The notes: generated from the sequence alone by a model not told the origin. A DNA stretch of 64,000 bases from Dryobates pubescens (GCF_014839835.1 NC_071632.1:20044487-20108486); one strand, 5' to 3'; positions 37,001-44,900 are shown, counted from the first letter of the stretch. Made by a program: numbers and translations.

Positions 37001-37520
37001 GCACTTGGGGACGTGAAGGGTTCGGTGGCAGGTTGGGCTGTGTGATCTCAGAGAGCTTTTCCAACCTTGATGATCCTGTGATTCTGTACCATCTGGCAGA
37101 TCCCCGAATCCCAGCACTTGGCAGGAAGCTCTGGAGACCACCTAGTCCAACCCTCCTGCTGAAGCAGCGTTGCCTGCCAGAGCAGGCTGCCCAAGATTGC
37201 GACGTGCAGGTGAATTTCGGAAGCCCCCGCCAAAGTCTAAACCAGATCTCTCATTCCCACCCTTAGGCCCACCCGATCCTTCCCATCCCCACCCTCCCCT
37301 CAAGCTTAGGCCCGGCCATTCACCCCACCCCTCCAGCCAGCCACTACCACCTCCACCTTTTCTACAAGCCTCTCCCAGACCCTCCCGAGCCTCCCCTAGG
37401 CCCTCCCGAGCCTTCCCACCGCCCCCAGTGCCACACTCACCTCCCTCAGCGCAGCGCCGCCGCTCGCCGACCCCCGCGCGTCGCCGCTCCCGCGCCTGCG
37501 CGCTCCGCCCGCTCCCATTG
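12900..37520 (-). CDS. SNAP47: SNAP47, synaptosome-associated protein 47 (Qbc-SNARE), whole gene
   Basis: SNAP47 is a SNAP-25 family SNARE that supplies Qb and Qc helices to SNARE complexes on internal membranes; unlike SNAP-25 it has a long N-terminal PH-like region and no palmitoylated cysteine linker. Five coding exons join with matching phases (67+556+485+125+147 nt) into 459 codons plus stop, close to the 464-residue human protein as I recall it. Visible parts: N-terminal extension (1-42), PH-like region starting near SWPCSYYL (about 50-140), Qb helix with [14 protein letters not shown] (about 162-215), a middle domain with [13 protein letters not shown], a short linker, and a C-terminal Qc helix ending in NRRMRRLT. 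Introns are large (3-8 kb) and full of CR1. It is transcribed away from JMJD4 from a shared CpG island. The family call is certain; the first coding exon is my prediction. Confidence 0.97.
13122..13900 (-). mobile_element. CR1 LINE 3' fragment, about 780 bp
   Basis: Inverted tail (aggatcaacaaggctgggaa) begins about 75 bp upstream of the SNAP47 last exon in gene sense; extends through the ORF2 C terminus into upstream CR1 sequence (caggatgcccttggccttct). Confidence 0.93.
14006..14500 (-). mobile_element. CR1 LINE 3' fragment
   Basis: Inverted copy from gggttggaagggacctctgc to ttgagctggggagcccagag; same subfamily as 18,003 and 22,628. Confidence 0.93.
14501..15047. other. SNAP47 intron, unassigned
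   Basis: No exon or repeat family recognised. Confidence 0.4.
15048..15345 (-). mobile_element. CR1 LINE 3' fragment
   Basis: Inverted tail agtcatagaatggtctgggt, then ggcagcctgttccagtgctc. Confidence 0.92.
15418..15795 (-). mobile_element. CR1 LINE 3' fragment
   Basis: Inverted tail cacagaatggtttgggttgg through ccagcctaaatctccccc; minus reading [21 protein letters not shown] is the CR1 ORF2 C terminus. Confidence 0.93.
15796..18002. other. SNAP47 intron, largest CR1-free stretch on this side
   Basis: About 2.2 kb without a recognised exon or repeat except a G run near 15,850. Confidence 0.45.
18003..18487 (-). mobile_element. CR1 LINE 3' fragment
   Basis: Inverted copy (ggttggaagagatctttgga to ctctcttgaactggggagc), nearly alignable with the copy at 14,006. 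Confidence 0.93.
18488..19369. other. SNAP47 intron, unassigned
   Basis: No exon or repeat family recognised. Confidence 0.4.
19372..20542 (+). mobile_element. CR1 LINE, longest copy (about 1.2 kb), with reverse transcriptase remnant
   Basis: Begins within the reverse transcriptase domain ([11 protein letters not shown]-like, then [10 protein letters not shown]-type motif read as [17 protein letters not shown]), passes the DTKL region, and continues through the ORF2 C terminus to the tail at 20,540. 5' truncated; the RT frame is interrupted at a telomere-like insertion (19,639-19,659) and elsewhere, so it is inactive. Lies antisense in a SNAP47 intron. Confidence 0.95.
19639..19659 (+). repeat. 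Interstitial telomere-like (CCCTAA)3.5
   Basis: cctaaccctaaccctaaccc and one further t, inside the CR1 RT region where related copies read roughly gtgcaccctcagc. Confidence 0.9.
20714..20838 (-). CDS. SNAP47: SNAP47 exon: linker
   Basis: Minus-strand exon with acceptor atttctcttgcag and donor gtacag. Joined to the previous phase-1 end it reads [17 protein letters not shown] to [10 protein letters not shown], in frame and in register with the poorly conserved linker of human SNAP47 (SGLMGR to ADTQELTQ). Ends in phase 0. Confidence 0.9.
20946..21000 (-). mobile_element. CR1 LINE very short 3' end
   Basis: Inverted tail and about 50 bp (aatcaataaggctggaaaag), starting about 110 bp upstream of a SNAP47 acceptor. 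Confidence 0.8.
21036..21612 (-). mobile_element. CR1 LINE 3' fragment
   Basis: Inverted copy with tail aatcacagaatcattttggt; minus reading [21 protein letters not shown]. Confidence 0.93.
21773..21990 (-). mobile_element. CR1 LINE 3' fragment
   Basis: Inverted copy (gagtggtggaggttggagct, then gctccagcagggcacccaca). Confidence 0.9.
21991..22627. other. SNAP47 intron, unassigned
   Basis: No exon or repeat family recognised. Confidence 0.4.
22628..23118 (+). mobile_element. CR1 LINE 3' fragment
   Basis: Plus-strand copy of the 14,006/18,003 subfamily, from gctcaagagagccaggagaa to atgctgggattctctgatg. Confidence 0.93.
23195..23250 (+). mobile_element. CR1 LINE terminus remnant
   Basis: ggttggaccagatccttggg and tcccttccaagctggc only. 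Confidence 0.6.
23251..23989. other. SNAP47 intron, unassigned
   Basis: No exon or repeat family recognised. Confidence 0.4.
23990..24366 (+). mobile_element. CR1 LINE 3' fragment
   Basis: gacctaattgtggccctcca to the tail attctgattctgtgattc; same subfamily as 5,985, 25,985 and 41,586. Confidence 0.93.
24520..25262 (+). mobile_element. CR1 LINE, composite of two copies
   Basis: The motif of the ORF2 C terminus (caagctgtgccaggggaagt at 24,930; caagctgccccaggggaggt at 25,038) occurs twice, about 110 bp apart, from two subfamilies; the join is near 25,000. Ends about 90 bp from a SNAP47 exon. Confidence 0.85.
25356..25840 (-). CDS. SNAP47: SNAP47 exon: end of Qb helix and middle domain
   Basis: Acceptor cctctgctag before 25,840 and donor gtacgt after 25,356 (phase 1). 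It begins [19 protein letters not shown] and continues [31 protein letters not shown] and [15 protein letters not shown], matching human SNAP47 closely. It is the best conserved part of the gene here. Confidence 0.97.
25985..26570 (-). mobile_element. CR1 LINE 3' fragment
   Basis: Inverted copy starting acagaattattgtcaggcct; runs about 145 bp upstream of the SNAP47 exon at 25,840 in gene sense. Confidence 0.93.
26885..27320 (-). mobile_element. CR1 LINE fragment
   Basis: Inverted ORF2 C-terminal region (ctccaggctgaatctccctc to ttccccacagggctgccctc); same subfamily as 3,790. Confidence 0.8.
27321..27939. other. SNAP47 intron, unassigned
   Basis: Two overlapping ORFs of moderate length but no recognised protein or splice framework. 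Confidence 0.4.
27940..28463 (+). mobile_element. CR1 LINE 3' fragment (pentamer-tail subfamily)
   Basis: gttgagatgctggaaggtgt to ggtcttttccaacctggtta; minimal tail. Confidence 0.93.
28464..28531 (+). mobile_element. CR1 LINE terminus of another subfamily
   Basis: catggcaggggggctggaac to caatgctgtgattcc, abutting the previous copy; ends about 160 bp from a SNAP47 donor. Confidence 0.8.
28691..29246 (-). CDS. SNAP47: SNAP47 exon: PH-like region and Qb SNARE helix
   Basis: Acceptor tttgactcaag before 29,246; donor gtactg after 28,691 (phase 2). It encodes the PH-like region ([53 protein letters not shown]) and most of the Qb helix ([19 protein letters not shown], ending DMDVADR). An internal Met at 29,187-29,185 ([10 protein letters not shown]) aligns with the start of the short human form and is the fallback start if the exon at 33.6 kb is not used. 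Confidence 0.96.
29287..29700 (-). mobile_element. CR1 LINE 3' fragment
   Basis: Inverted terminus (acaagcattttggttggaac) starts about 40 bp upstream of the SNAP47 acceptor at 29,246, in gene sense. Confidence 0.92.
29701..30564. other. SNAP47 intron, unassigned
   Basis: No exon or repeat family recognised. Confidence 0.4.
30565..30632 (+). mobile_element. CR1 LINE terminus remnant
   Basis: cctggaggatggcagcgagg to aatctatgatcctatga. Confidence 0.75.
30650..30775. repeat. (TAGAG)n-(TAGAA)n pentamer array, tail of the next CR1
   Basis: Twelve or so gtaga units then a dozen ataga units, contiguous with the inverted CR1 3' end at 30,776; on the CR1 sense strand the order is TATTC then TACTC. 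Confidence 0.95.
30776..31243 (-). mobile_element. CR1 LINE 3' fragment (pentamer-tail subfamily)
   Basis: aaccaggttggaaaagacct through the ORF2 C terminus ([20 protein letters not shown] on the minus strand); truncated at cagcaagtcaacatctttcc. Confidence 0.95.
31244..31847. other. SNAP47 intron, unassigned
   Basis: No exon or repeat family recognised. Confidence 0.4.
31848..32240 (-). mobile_element. CR1 LINE 3' fragment
   Basis: Inverted copy (ggacctctggagatcttcca to tccttagagatgctccagtc). Confidence 0.9.
32318..32508 (-). mobile_element. CR1 LINE 3' fragment, left arm of an inverted pair
   Basis: Inverted copy (aaggttggaagaaacctcaa to cattccaatggccaacaact), joined head to head with the next fragment. 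Confidence 0.92.
32510..32575 (+). mobile_element. CR1 LINE 3' terminus, right arm of an inverted pair
   Basis: taggttggacttgatgatct to attgattctgtgattctgg. Confidence 0.9.
32905..33165 (-). mobile_element. CR1 LINE 3' fragments, two short pieces
   Basis: Inverted terminus to about 33,105 (tagtttgggtttggaaagaa), then a second inverted piece (ccacctccctgggcagcaca). Confidence 0.8.
33166..34209. other. SNAP47 intron around the predicted coding exon
   Basis: Apart from the exon at 33,623-33,689 no gene or repeat recognised. Confidence 0.4.
33623..33689 (-). CDS. SNAP47: SNAP47 predicted first coding exon (N-terminal extension)
   Basis: Minus-strand exon bounded by an acceptor (tctgcctacag) directly before ATG and a donor (gtaagg). 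It reads 22 codons plus one base, starting [14 protein letters not shown], open throughout. The phase-1 end joins the acceptor at 29,246 so that the frame continues [14 protein letters not shown] into the undoubted SNAP47 frame. Human SNAP47 also has about 44 residues before the equivalent internal Met, though of unrelated sequence. Splice sites, phase and ATG context agree; conservation or RNA evidence is not available to me. Confidence 0.6.
34210..35012 (+). mobile_element. CR1 LINE 3' fragment, old copy of about 800 bp
   Basis: catggggttcaacaaggcta (post-RT region) through ctgagagagttgggcttggg to the tail ctgtggtgctgtgatg. Confidence 0.85.
35013..35599. other. SNAP47 intron, AT-rich, unassigned
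   Basis: No exon or repeat family recognised. Confidence 0.4.
35600..35700 (+). mobile_element. CR1 LINE 3' terminus (pentamer-tail subfamily)
   Basis: agactggatggggcacttgg to ggtcttttccaacctggtc; followed directly by its expanded tail. Confidence 0.93.
35701..35975. repeat. (TATTC)n/(AGTTC)n/(AATTC)n pentamer array, CR1 tail
   Basis: About 275 bp of five-base units: ctggt, then tattc, then alternating agttc/aattc/tattc blocks. Contiguous with the CR1 3' end. Confidence 0.96.
35976..36504. other. SNAP47 intron, unassigned
   Basis: Unique sequence with an ETS-like cacttccgg at about 35,999. No exon seen. Confidence 0.4.
36505..36564 (+). mobile_element. CR1 LINE fragment without tail
   Basis: aggctgcccaggaagaggtg to aggtgttcaagaaacaagc, cut by the tail of the next, inverted copy. 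Confidence 0.8.
36565..36690. repeat. (GATAG)n pentamer array, tail of the next CR1
   Basis: gaata then gggta/ggata units, ending at an inverted CR1 3' end. Confidence 0.95.
36691..36923 (-). mobile_element. CR1 LINE 3' fragment (pentamer-tail subfamily)
   Basis: aaccaggttggaagagatct to ctcccctggcacagcttgag, then interrupted by another CR1 tail. Confidence 0.93.
36924..37010 (-). mobile_element. CR1 LINE 3' end, left arm of an inverted pair
   Basis: agaatagaacagaccaggtt tail, then to ctaaaccatggcacttgg. Confidence 0.9.
37000..37088 (+). mobile_element. CR1 LINE 3' end, right arm of an inverted pair
   Basis: atggcacttggggacgtgaa to gatcctgtgattctgta; shares the atggcactt bases with the left arm. 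Confidence 0.88.
37110..37190 (-). mobile_element. CR1 LINE terminus remnant next to the CpG island
   Basis: aggaagctctggagaccacc and tagtccaaccctcctgctga. Confidence 0.75.
37441..37520 (-). other. SNAP47: SNAP47 predicted non-coding first exon
   Basis: On the minus strand a consensus donor (gtgagtgtgg, 37,440 downward) follows GC-rich sequence inside the CpG island, just downstream of a CCAAT box. Spliced to the exon at 33,689 it would place a purine at -3 before that exon's ATG. The transcription start is not visible, so the upper limit is approximate. Confidence 0.45.
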
Positions 37521-37521
37521 G
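37517..37521 (-). promoter_or_regulatory. CCAAT box in the bidirectional promoter
   Basis: cccattggctgag on the plus strand gives CCAAT on the minus strand, next to a GC box, between the two predicted first exons. NF-Y sites are common in bidirectional CpG-island promoters; the site is a motif match only. Confidence 0.5.
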
Positions 37522-37589
37522 CTGAGCTCTGCGTGCGCCGCTGCTCGTCCCCACTGTGCCCCCCGTCCCCCCCGGGCCCCGCACCCCGA

Positions 37590-37680
37590 GCGCTGAGGTT
37601 CCGGCAGCCGCTTCTCTTCCCCTGGCTCCTGCGTCTCGTCCGCTGCTTGCCGCCGCTGTCCTGCCCCGCTGGTGCTGAGG
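37590..37680 (+). other. JMJD4: JMJD4 predicted non-coding first exon
   Basis: Plus-strand donor ggtgctgagg|gtaagtgtag at 37,681 inside the CpG island. No start codon in a JMJD4 frame precedes it, so it would be 5' UTR. The start is approximate. The next acceptor is either 38,306 (ctttccttttcag) or 38,614 (cttctttgctgtag). Confidence 0.5.
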
Positions 37681-37689
37681 GTAAGTGTA

Positions 37690-38305
37690 GTTTTCCCCAC
37701 TCCACGCTGTCCTCTCGGCTTCTGCGGCCCGTGGGTGCGCGCAGGATGGGGTGGGAACATCAGGTGGGGACGGTGTGTGCGACAGCCTGTAGTGTCCGGG
37801 TTCCCCGCTCCGGAGCTCCGTGAGAGGGGAACCGCTTGATGGCAGCCCCGTTCCGCTCCCCTCCTCGCCCCGCCGGCCTGCCCTTCATCTCCTGGTCTCC
37901 TCTTCCTCGCCGTGTGTCCCCTCTCCTGATGCCAATCGCTGTAGGGTACGTGGCCTCCCTTGCCCTCGGGCCTCCTCCCTCCCGTGCTGTGTTCTGTCTC
38001 TCCTGCCTGCCCCCACCCCCCCGCGTCTTCTCAAAGACTTCCCTTTTATTCACTGTTAGTGTTTTAACCGATAGTTTTTTAACCTCTCCTTGCCGCCTGA
38101 CCCATACAGGAAGGTCTGGTGCGGATGGGAGGAAGGTCGGGGTGCGGCGCCAGAGCTTTTAGCGTCTGGCAAAGGGCTGAGCCCAGCTACGGCCGCTGGC
38201 AGCAGCATTTTCCCAGGGCCTCAAATATTTAGGAGGTTTCCCTTCCCTCTACTTAATTAATTTAACACTGAAATGAATGTTTCTGCTGTCATCTTTCCTT
38301 TTCAG
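37690..38305. other. JMJD4 first intron, GC-rich part
   Basis: CpG-rich at first, then AT-richer. No repeat or further exon recognised. Confidence 0.4.
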
Positions 38306-38675
38306 GAAGGAGCCAGCCTGTGCTGGTCATCCCCAGAGAGCGTGGTCCCCCTGGCAAGAAGACAACGAGGGGCAAGCAACATCTTCACCATCCCTGGGGC
38401 AACTGTGCTGGCAGACATCCCCCTGGCATTAAGCTTTTAGAAGCTATGGAAGATGCTAATTAGCCCAAGGTGCTGGGATGTGTCAGCACCCCTTCTTGGT
38501 TTTTTTTATCAGGGCATTCCTATTTTCTTGTGAGTTTTCATGGATTTAGAGACTCATGCTTTGAAACACTTGTGGGTTTGTTCATTTGATTGGCTTTTCC
38601 TTCTTTGCTGTAGCATAACTGGATAATCCCTGCTCAACACTCTCTTGGCTAAGCCAGGAAGGGTATCCAGCCTGC

Positions 38676-38940
38676 ATGGACAGAGCAACATTTGCCTGTT
38701 CCACTGCCTTCTTCCGTGACTACAGCAGCTCGTCTCAGGGTGCATCCTGCCTCCCCGGAGGGCAGGTTGACTACATTGAAAAAGTAGAATCATTCACCTA
38801 CTCAGATTTTTTCAGGGATTATTTGATTCCCAACCATCCCTGTGTTTTCTCAGCCAAATTCACTGAGGATTGGGGCAGCAGGAGAACTTGGGTCACTTGG
38901 GATGGAAAGCCAAACTTTGATCACCTGCTGCAGAAGTTTG
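38676..38940 (+). CDS. JMJD4: JMJD4 coding exon 1
   Basis: ATG at 38,676 to donor gtaagttg at 38,941 (phase 1). Encodes MDRATFACSTAFFRDY to HLLQKF, including SFTYSDFFRDYLIPNHPCVF, which matches the conserved N-terminal JMJD4 block. Upstream in-frame sequence does not extend it. Confidence 0.96.
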
Positions 38941-41900
38941 GTAAGTTGTGGAGTTTTCAAGCCCTAATTAAAAGGGGGTTGCTAAATGCCAGAGGATGGG
39001 GACAGCTACTTTTCAGTGGGGTCTGGCAACGGGAGAAGGGGCAACAGGCACAGACTGGAGCCCAGAAGGTTCCATCTGACCATGAGGAGAAAATTCCTTA
39101 GTGTCAGGGTGCTGAAGCTGTGGAGCAGGCTGCCCAGAGAGGTTGTGGAGTTTCCTTCTCTGGAGAGATTCCAAACCCACCTGGGCTTTTGGATTGAGGG
39201 CATTGTGATTTTGCAAGGGACTGTAGCCCCAGGATGAAGGGCAGTGACTTTAAGGTGGAAGAAGGTGGTGAGACACTGGAACAGCTTGTCAAGGAGGTTG
39301 TGGATCCCCCTCCCCAGAAGCCTTCAAGGCCACATTGGATGGGGCCTTGAGCAACCTGGGCTTCAGTGAGAGATGTCCCTGCCCATGGCAGTGGGGTTGG
39401 GAACTAGATGATCTCTAAAGTCCCTTCCAATCCAAATCATTCTGTGACTCTATGATCCTGAGCAAGCTGCTGTGCATGACCCTGCTTTAGCAGCGGGGGC
39501 AGACTAGATGCCCTCCAGACGTCCCTTCCAGTCCCAGCTGTTCTGTGAGTCTATCCCCACATGGGCTCAAAGAGTTTATATTTCAGGAGAAGCTGTAGTT
39601 CCTGTTGCCAACTGTGATGTCAAGGAGTACAATTCCAACCCAAAGGAGGAGCTGCTCTTCAAGGAGTACATCAAGTACTGGAAAGAGTACATTAGGAATG
39701 GCTACCGCTCCTCCCGAGGCTGCCTTTACCTGAAGGACTGGCACCTGAGCAGGTAAGAGAGCACTGGGATAGCCTCTGCACACAGCAAGGAGCTGCCCTG
39801 GAGCCTTAATGCTCTTGTCTGAGTGTTTAAATGGCTGCAGTGCTGTTTGTTAGCACCTCCCCAGCAAAATACCAGTCTTAAAGTGCACTCTTCTTGGTGT
39901 ACTTCACACAACAAAGTCCTTGCTGCTTGTAGAGACTGACAGTCCTAAGCTTTCTCTTTTTAACTCTGTTTTAAATGGCTCTCTGTTGTAGTCAGGAGGT
40001 CTTGGGTGACAGGTTGGACTTGATGATCTTTGAGGTCTTTTCCAACCTCATTGATTCTATGATTCTGTCCCTGTGGAAAGCAAGTGGATGGAGCAGTTTG
40101 ACTGCTGCAGTGCAAATCTTCCTTCTTAAAAAGAAGGGGAGCATAGAATCATAGAATGGTTGGAGCTGGAATGGACCTTAAAGATCATATAGTTCCAAGC
40201 CCTCTGCCATGGGCTGGGACACCTTCTACTAGCCCAGGTTGCTCAAGGCCTCATCCAGCCTGGCCTTGAACACCTCTAGTTGCATGTAATTCAGAGAGCA
40301 GGTGTGAGTTACAATCCTTTAGTCATTTTTTCTGTTCATCTTCTCAGTTGTTAACTTCTCCTCCCCCTGTTCTGGCTCTCCCTCTGCTCCAGCTCACTGC
40401 CTGTAAGCTGGATTGTCCATTCCCCACATCCATGCAGGGCTTCTGTGTCTTTTCACTCAAATCTCTGAAGTGCATCCAACTTTGGTTCTTTCCTCACTTT
40501 CTGTTTTCTGCTTTGAGTGTGCCAATAACTCAAAATAGAGGTTTGTCAGACTTTGCCTCCCTGCTTGTCTGATTTCTCTGACAGGAAGTCTGCCTGGGGA
40601 AGGGGTGGCACAGCCAGTGGGAAAAAGCCAGGCACTTGTCAAAATCCCACAGCCTGCCTCGCCTGCTAAGCCTCACACCTCCATCCTGACATCCAGTTGG
40701 ACAGCCAGTCTTGCAGGCATCTCACCTAAAGAGCATGTGTTTGTTAGGAGCTGCTTCTGCCATGCTGAGGAGTCTCCCAAGCAGCAGTTAAGCTTCACAG
40801 CTTTCCTGGGAGACAGAGGAGCAGCCAAGTGTGCATCCTGCACACAGCTCAGCCTCGGCAGCGCTCTGAAGGCAGAGGACAGCCAAGGGTTAGCAGCCCG
40901 TTAGAGACCTGATTGCAGCTGTGCTTTGGGACCTGAGGTAGAAGGAGCAATGCTGCATTTTTCTGAGGTCCATTGCCCACACCTTGTCTTTTTCAGAGCT
41001 TTCCCTGCTCAAGATGTGTATACAACCCCTGTGTATTTCTCCTCTGACTGGCTGAATGAGTACTGGGATGCTGTAGCCGTGGACGATTACCGCTTTGTCT
41101 ACATGGGACCTAAAGGTTCATGGTAAGGCAGAGTGGATGCTGCCATCCTTACCTCCTCTGCTTTGTTCTAAGGTTAATATTGTCCAGCAGGACAGCAGTG
41201 TGCTCAGGTGACTGCTCAGGTGACTGAGAAAGCCACCAGCACCCTGCCTTGTGTCAGCTTGTGCCCAGCAGGAGCAGGGCAGGGATTATCCTCCTAGACT
41301 GGGCACTGGTGAGGCCACAGCTTGAGGACTAGGCTCAGTTTTGGGCCACTCACTCCAAGAAGGACATTGAGGTGCTGGAGCAGGTTCAGAGAAGGGCAGC
41401 AAAGATGGGGAAGAGTGTGGAGAGCAGGTGTGGTGAGGAGCAGCTGAGGGACCTGGAGCACCTCAGTGCACTGGTGCCTTGGTCAAAAGTGATGTCCAGC
41501 TCTGGTGATGAAGGTACAGAGGATATAAAAGCCTGCAGTATTGTGTAGACAGAGTGGCCTTTGACTCCATAGACCAATTGGAATTCATAGAATCATAGAA
41601 TTGTTGGGCTTGGAAGGGAGCTCAAGGCTCAGCCAGCCCCAACCCCCCTGCCATGGGCAGGGACACCTCACACTACAGCAGGTTGCTCACAGCCACCTCC
41701 AGCCTGGACAACCTGGACACTTCCCTGGGCAACCTGTGCCAGGCTCTCACCACCCTCCTGGGGAACAACTTCTTCCTAACATCCAATCTCAATCTACCCA
41801 TTTCTAGTTTTGCTCCATCCCCCCCAGTCCTATCCCTCCCTGACACCCTCAAAAGTCCCTCCCCAGCTTTCAGCTTTCTTTTAGCCCCCTGCAGATCCTG

Positions 41901-44900
41901 GAAGGCCACAATTAGGTCTCCTGGGAGCCTTCTCCTCTCCAGACTGAACAGCCCCAACTCCTTCAGTCTGTCCTCACAGCAGAGCAGCTCCAGCCCTCTG
42001 TTCATCCTCCTGGCCCTTCTCTGGGCACCTTCCAGCACCCCCACATCCTTCCTGGCACAGAGGCTCCAGAACTGGACCCAGAGCTCCAGCTGTGGTCTCA
42101 GCAGAGTGGAACAGAGGGGGAGAATCCCCTCCCTGGCCCTGCTGGCTCTGCTTCTCATGCTGCAGCCCAGGATGTGGTTGGCTCTCTGGGCTGCAAGTGC
42201 AGATTTGCAGAGTGAGGCTGGTTTCTCTGTGTGTGTATCTGACTCCCAGAGACCTGAATTCATCTCACAGCTCTGAGATGTTCTCTCAAACCTCTGATCT
42301 GCCCCACAGGACTCCCTTCCACGCCGACGTCTTCCGTTCCTACAGCTGGTCAGCCAACATCTGTGGGAGAAAGAAGTGGCTGCTGTACCCTGCAGGGCAG
42401 GAGGAGTTCCTGAAGGACCATCATGGCAACTTGCCCTTTGATGTAACTGCACCAAGCCTCCAGGACAGGAGCGTTTACCCTCGCTACAACCAAAGTCAGC
42501 CCCCTGTGGAGATTGTGCAGGAAGCAGGGGAGATAGTCTTCATCCCCAGTGGGTGGCATCATCAAGTTTACAACCTGGTAAGAGAGAGCTGAGAGCACCC
42601 TTTTCATCCCACACAGAGAGAGAAGCAGGCAGCAGGTGTGAGCAGGAGCAGGACATGGAGCTGTTGGAGTGAGTCCAGAGCAAGTCACAAAGATGATTAG
42701 AGGGTTGGAGCACCTCCCTGTGAGGGCAGGCTAAGAGGTTGGACTCAATGATCTCAAAGGTCTTTTCCAACCTGGTTTATTCTGTTCTGTTCTATTCTGT
42801 TCTAGTCTAGTCTAGTCTATTCAGCTTGAAGAAGAGATGGCTCCAGGGAGACCTTCTGCAGGCCATTCAGTGCTTAAGAGCAAGCAAGCTGGGGACAGAC
42901 TTTTCAGCAGGGCCTGTCTGACAGGACAAGGGGTGATGGGTTTAAGCTGAAGGAGGGAAGACTTAGGCTAGAGAGAAGAAAGGTATTTTTGCTTCTTAAA
43001 GGTGGTGAGACCCTGGCCCAGGTTAGCCAGAGGTGATAAATGCCCCAGTCCTGGCACCATTGCAGGTCAGGTTGGTTGGGGCTCTGAGCAACCTGCTCTG
43101 GTTGCAGCAGTCCCTGCTGACTGCAGAGGAGTTGGAGCAGATGAGCTTTAGAGGTCCCTTCTAACCCAAACCATTCTACAGTTCTGTAATGAGGATGTTA
43201 GAGTCACAGAATGGTTTGTTTGGGTTGGAAGGGAGCTTAAAGCTCAGGTAGTTCTAACCCTCCTACCATGGCAGGGACACCTCTTATTAGACCAGGCTGC
43301 TCAAGGTCCCATCCAAACTGTGCTGGAGTTGAAGCATCCACAACTTCTCTGGTATCACTGTAGTGCTATTGGTGCCAAAGGAGCATTTTCCTTGCTGAGG
43401 AAGAGAATTCTGCAGCCTCACTGCTGCTAAGCTGTTCTCTTGCACTACCCTGCCTGGAGCCTAACAACCCTTCCAATCTTTCCTGCAGGAGGACACCATT
43501 TCCATCAACCACAACTGGGTGAATGGCTGCAATGTGGCCATCATGTGGTGCTTCCTGCAGGATGAACTGGCAGCTGTCCAGAGGGAAATCAATGAGTGGA
43601 AGGACCCCGTGGATGATTTGCACCTACAGTGCCAGGTACCACAACAGGCCAGGTTGTCTGGGGCTCTGAGCAACCTGCCCTACTTGCAGATGTCTCTGCT
43701 GACTGCAGTGGGCTTGGACTGGATGACCTTTAAAGGTCCCTTCCAACCCAGACATGGATTCTGACTTCTGCCTGATTCTGTGTTTGAGGCTCATGTGTTT
43801 CTGAGATGCTTTGCACCACTTCATGAATGCTCTAAGACACACAAGTCCTTAACTTCATGCCTGAGCTTGGTAGATGTTTCATACAGAAGTGGGAACTGGG
43901 ACAGCTTCATTTTGCAGGTGATCAAATAGTTAGTAAGAGAGAGGGGAAGTCTTGTGCACATTTGCTATGGCAAGAAAACTGAGGATGTGTCTCAAACGCT
44001 TCACCTGCTCTCCTGCAGCCCTCAAGGCCAATATCTGCATCAAGTTCAATCCTCTCTGAAGTGTTTACATTGCCCTTTAGAAAGGCTTTTCATGTGAGCA
44101 GAGGAATGGCTAGCACAGACCCCACAGAGAACTGCTTTGAAGACCATTCCTGCTGAGACAGTGAATCTGAAACAAGCAAAAGTGAAGGTGGCAGCAGGGT
44201 TGGGGTGCTGTCACAGCATGAAACCTCACTGAGCAGTGCTGTGTGCTGTGTGCTCCCCAAACCCTAAGCATGAAACAACAGTGCAGTTTACTTCTGGAGG
44301 CTGTTGGCTGCTGCTGGGCTGAGAGCCTTCAAGAATAGATTCAAAGCCAAGGCATTTAGTGCTTAGAAGAAAGAGACTGGGGGGTGGGCTAGGGGCATTT
44401 GAAGTGTCATACAGAATTCTAGAGCCATAGGGGAGTTACAAAACATGATGGAACATGGTTGCTGGTGCAGAGGAGGGCCATCAACATGCTCAGTGGGCTG
44501 GCCTCTCCTGCAAAGACAGCCTGGAAGAACTGGGGCTGTTCAGCCTGGGGAAGAGAAGGCTCCAAGGAAACCTCATAGCAGCCATCCAGGACCTGAAGGG
44601 GGCTGCAAGAAAGCTGGGGAGGGACTTCTTACAAGGGCTTGTAGTGATAGGATGAGAGGCAAGGGCTTGAAACTGAAGCAGGTAGGTTCAGGTTGGCCAC
44701 CAGGAGAAGTTTTTTTTACAGTGAGGGGGGTGAAACACTGGGCCAGGTGGTCCAGGGATGTGGTTGAGGCCCTGTCCTTGGAGGCATTCAAGAAAAGACT
44801 GGAGGTGGCTCTGTGCAGCATGGTGTAGTTGGAGGTGTCCCTGCTGACCGCAAGGGGTTTGGACAGGATGGCCTTTGAGGGTCCCTTCCAGCCTGCTGCA

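Larger units (their letters stand above)
37190..37950. promoter_or_regulatory. CpG island, shared SNAP47/JMJD4 promoter
   Basis: This stretch is strikingly rich in C, G and CpG compared with the flanks, densest at 37,440-37,700. It lies between a minus-strand donor at 37,440 (SNAP47) and a plus-strand donor at 37,681 (JMJD4). It contains a GC box (ccgccc at 37,505) and a CCAAT box on the minus strand (attgg at 37,517). No TATA box was seen. Head-to-head genes separated by about 100-200 bp indicate a bidirectional promoter; the same head-to-head arrangement is known in human. Confidence 0.8.

Noticed and set aside
36850-37823. ORFs of 138-217 codons over the CpG island
   Set aside because: GC-rich sequence has few stops by chance; the region fits a promoter with non-coding first exons.
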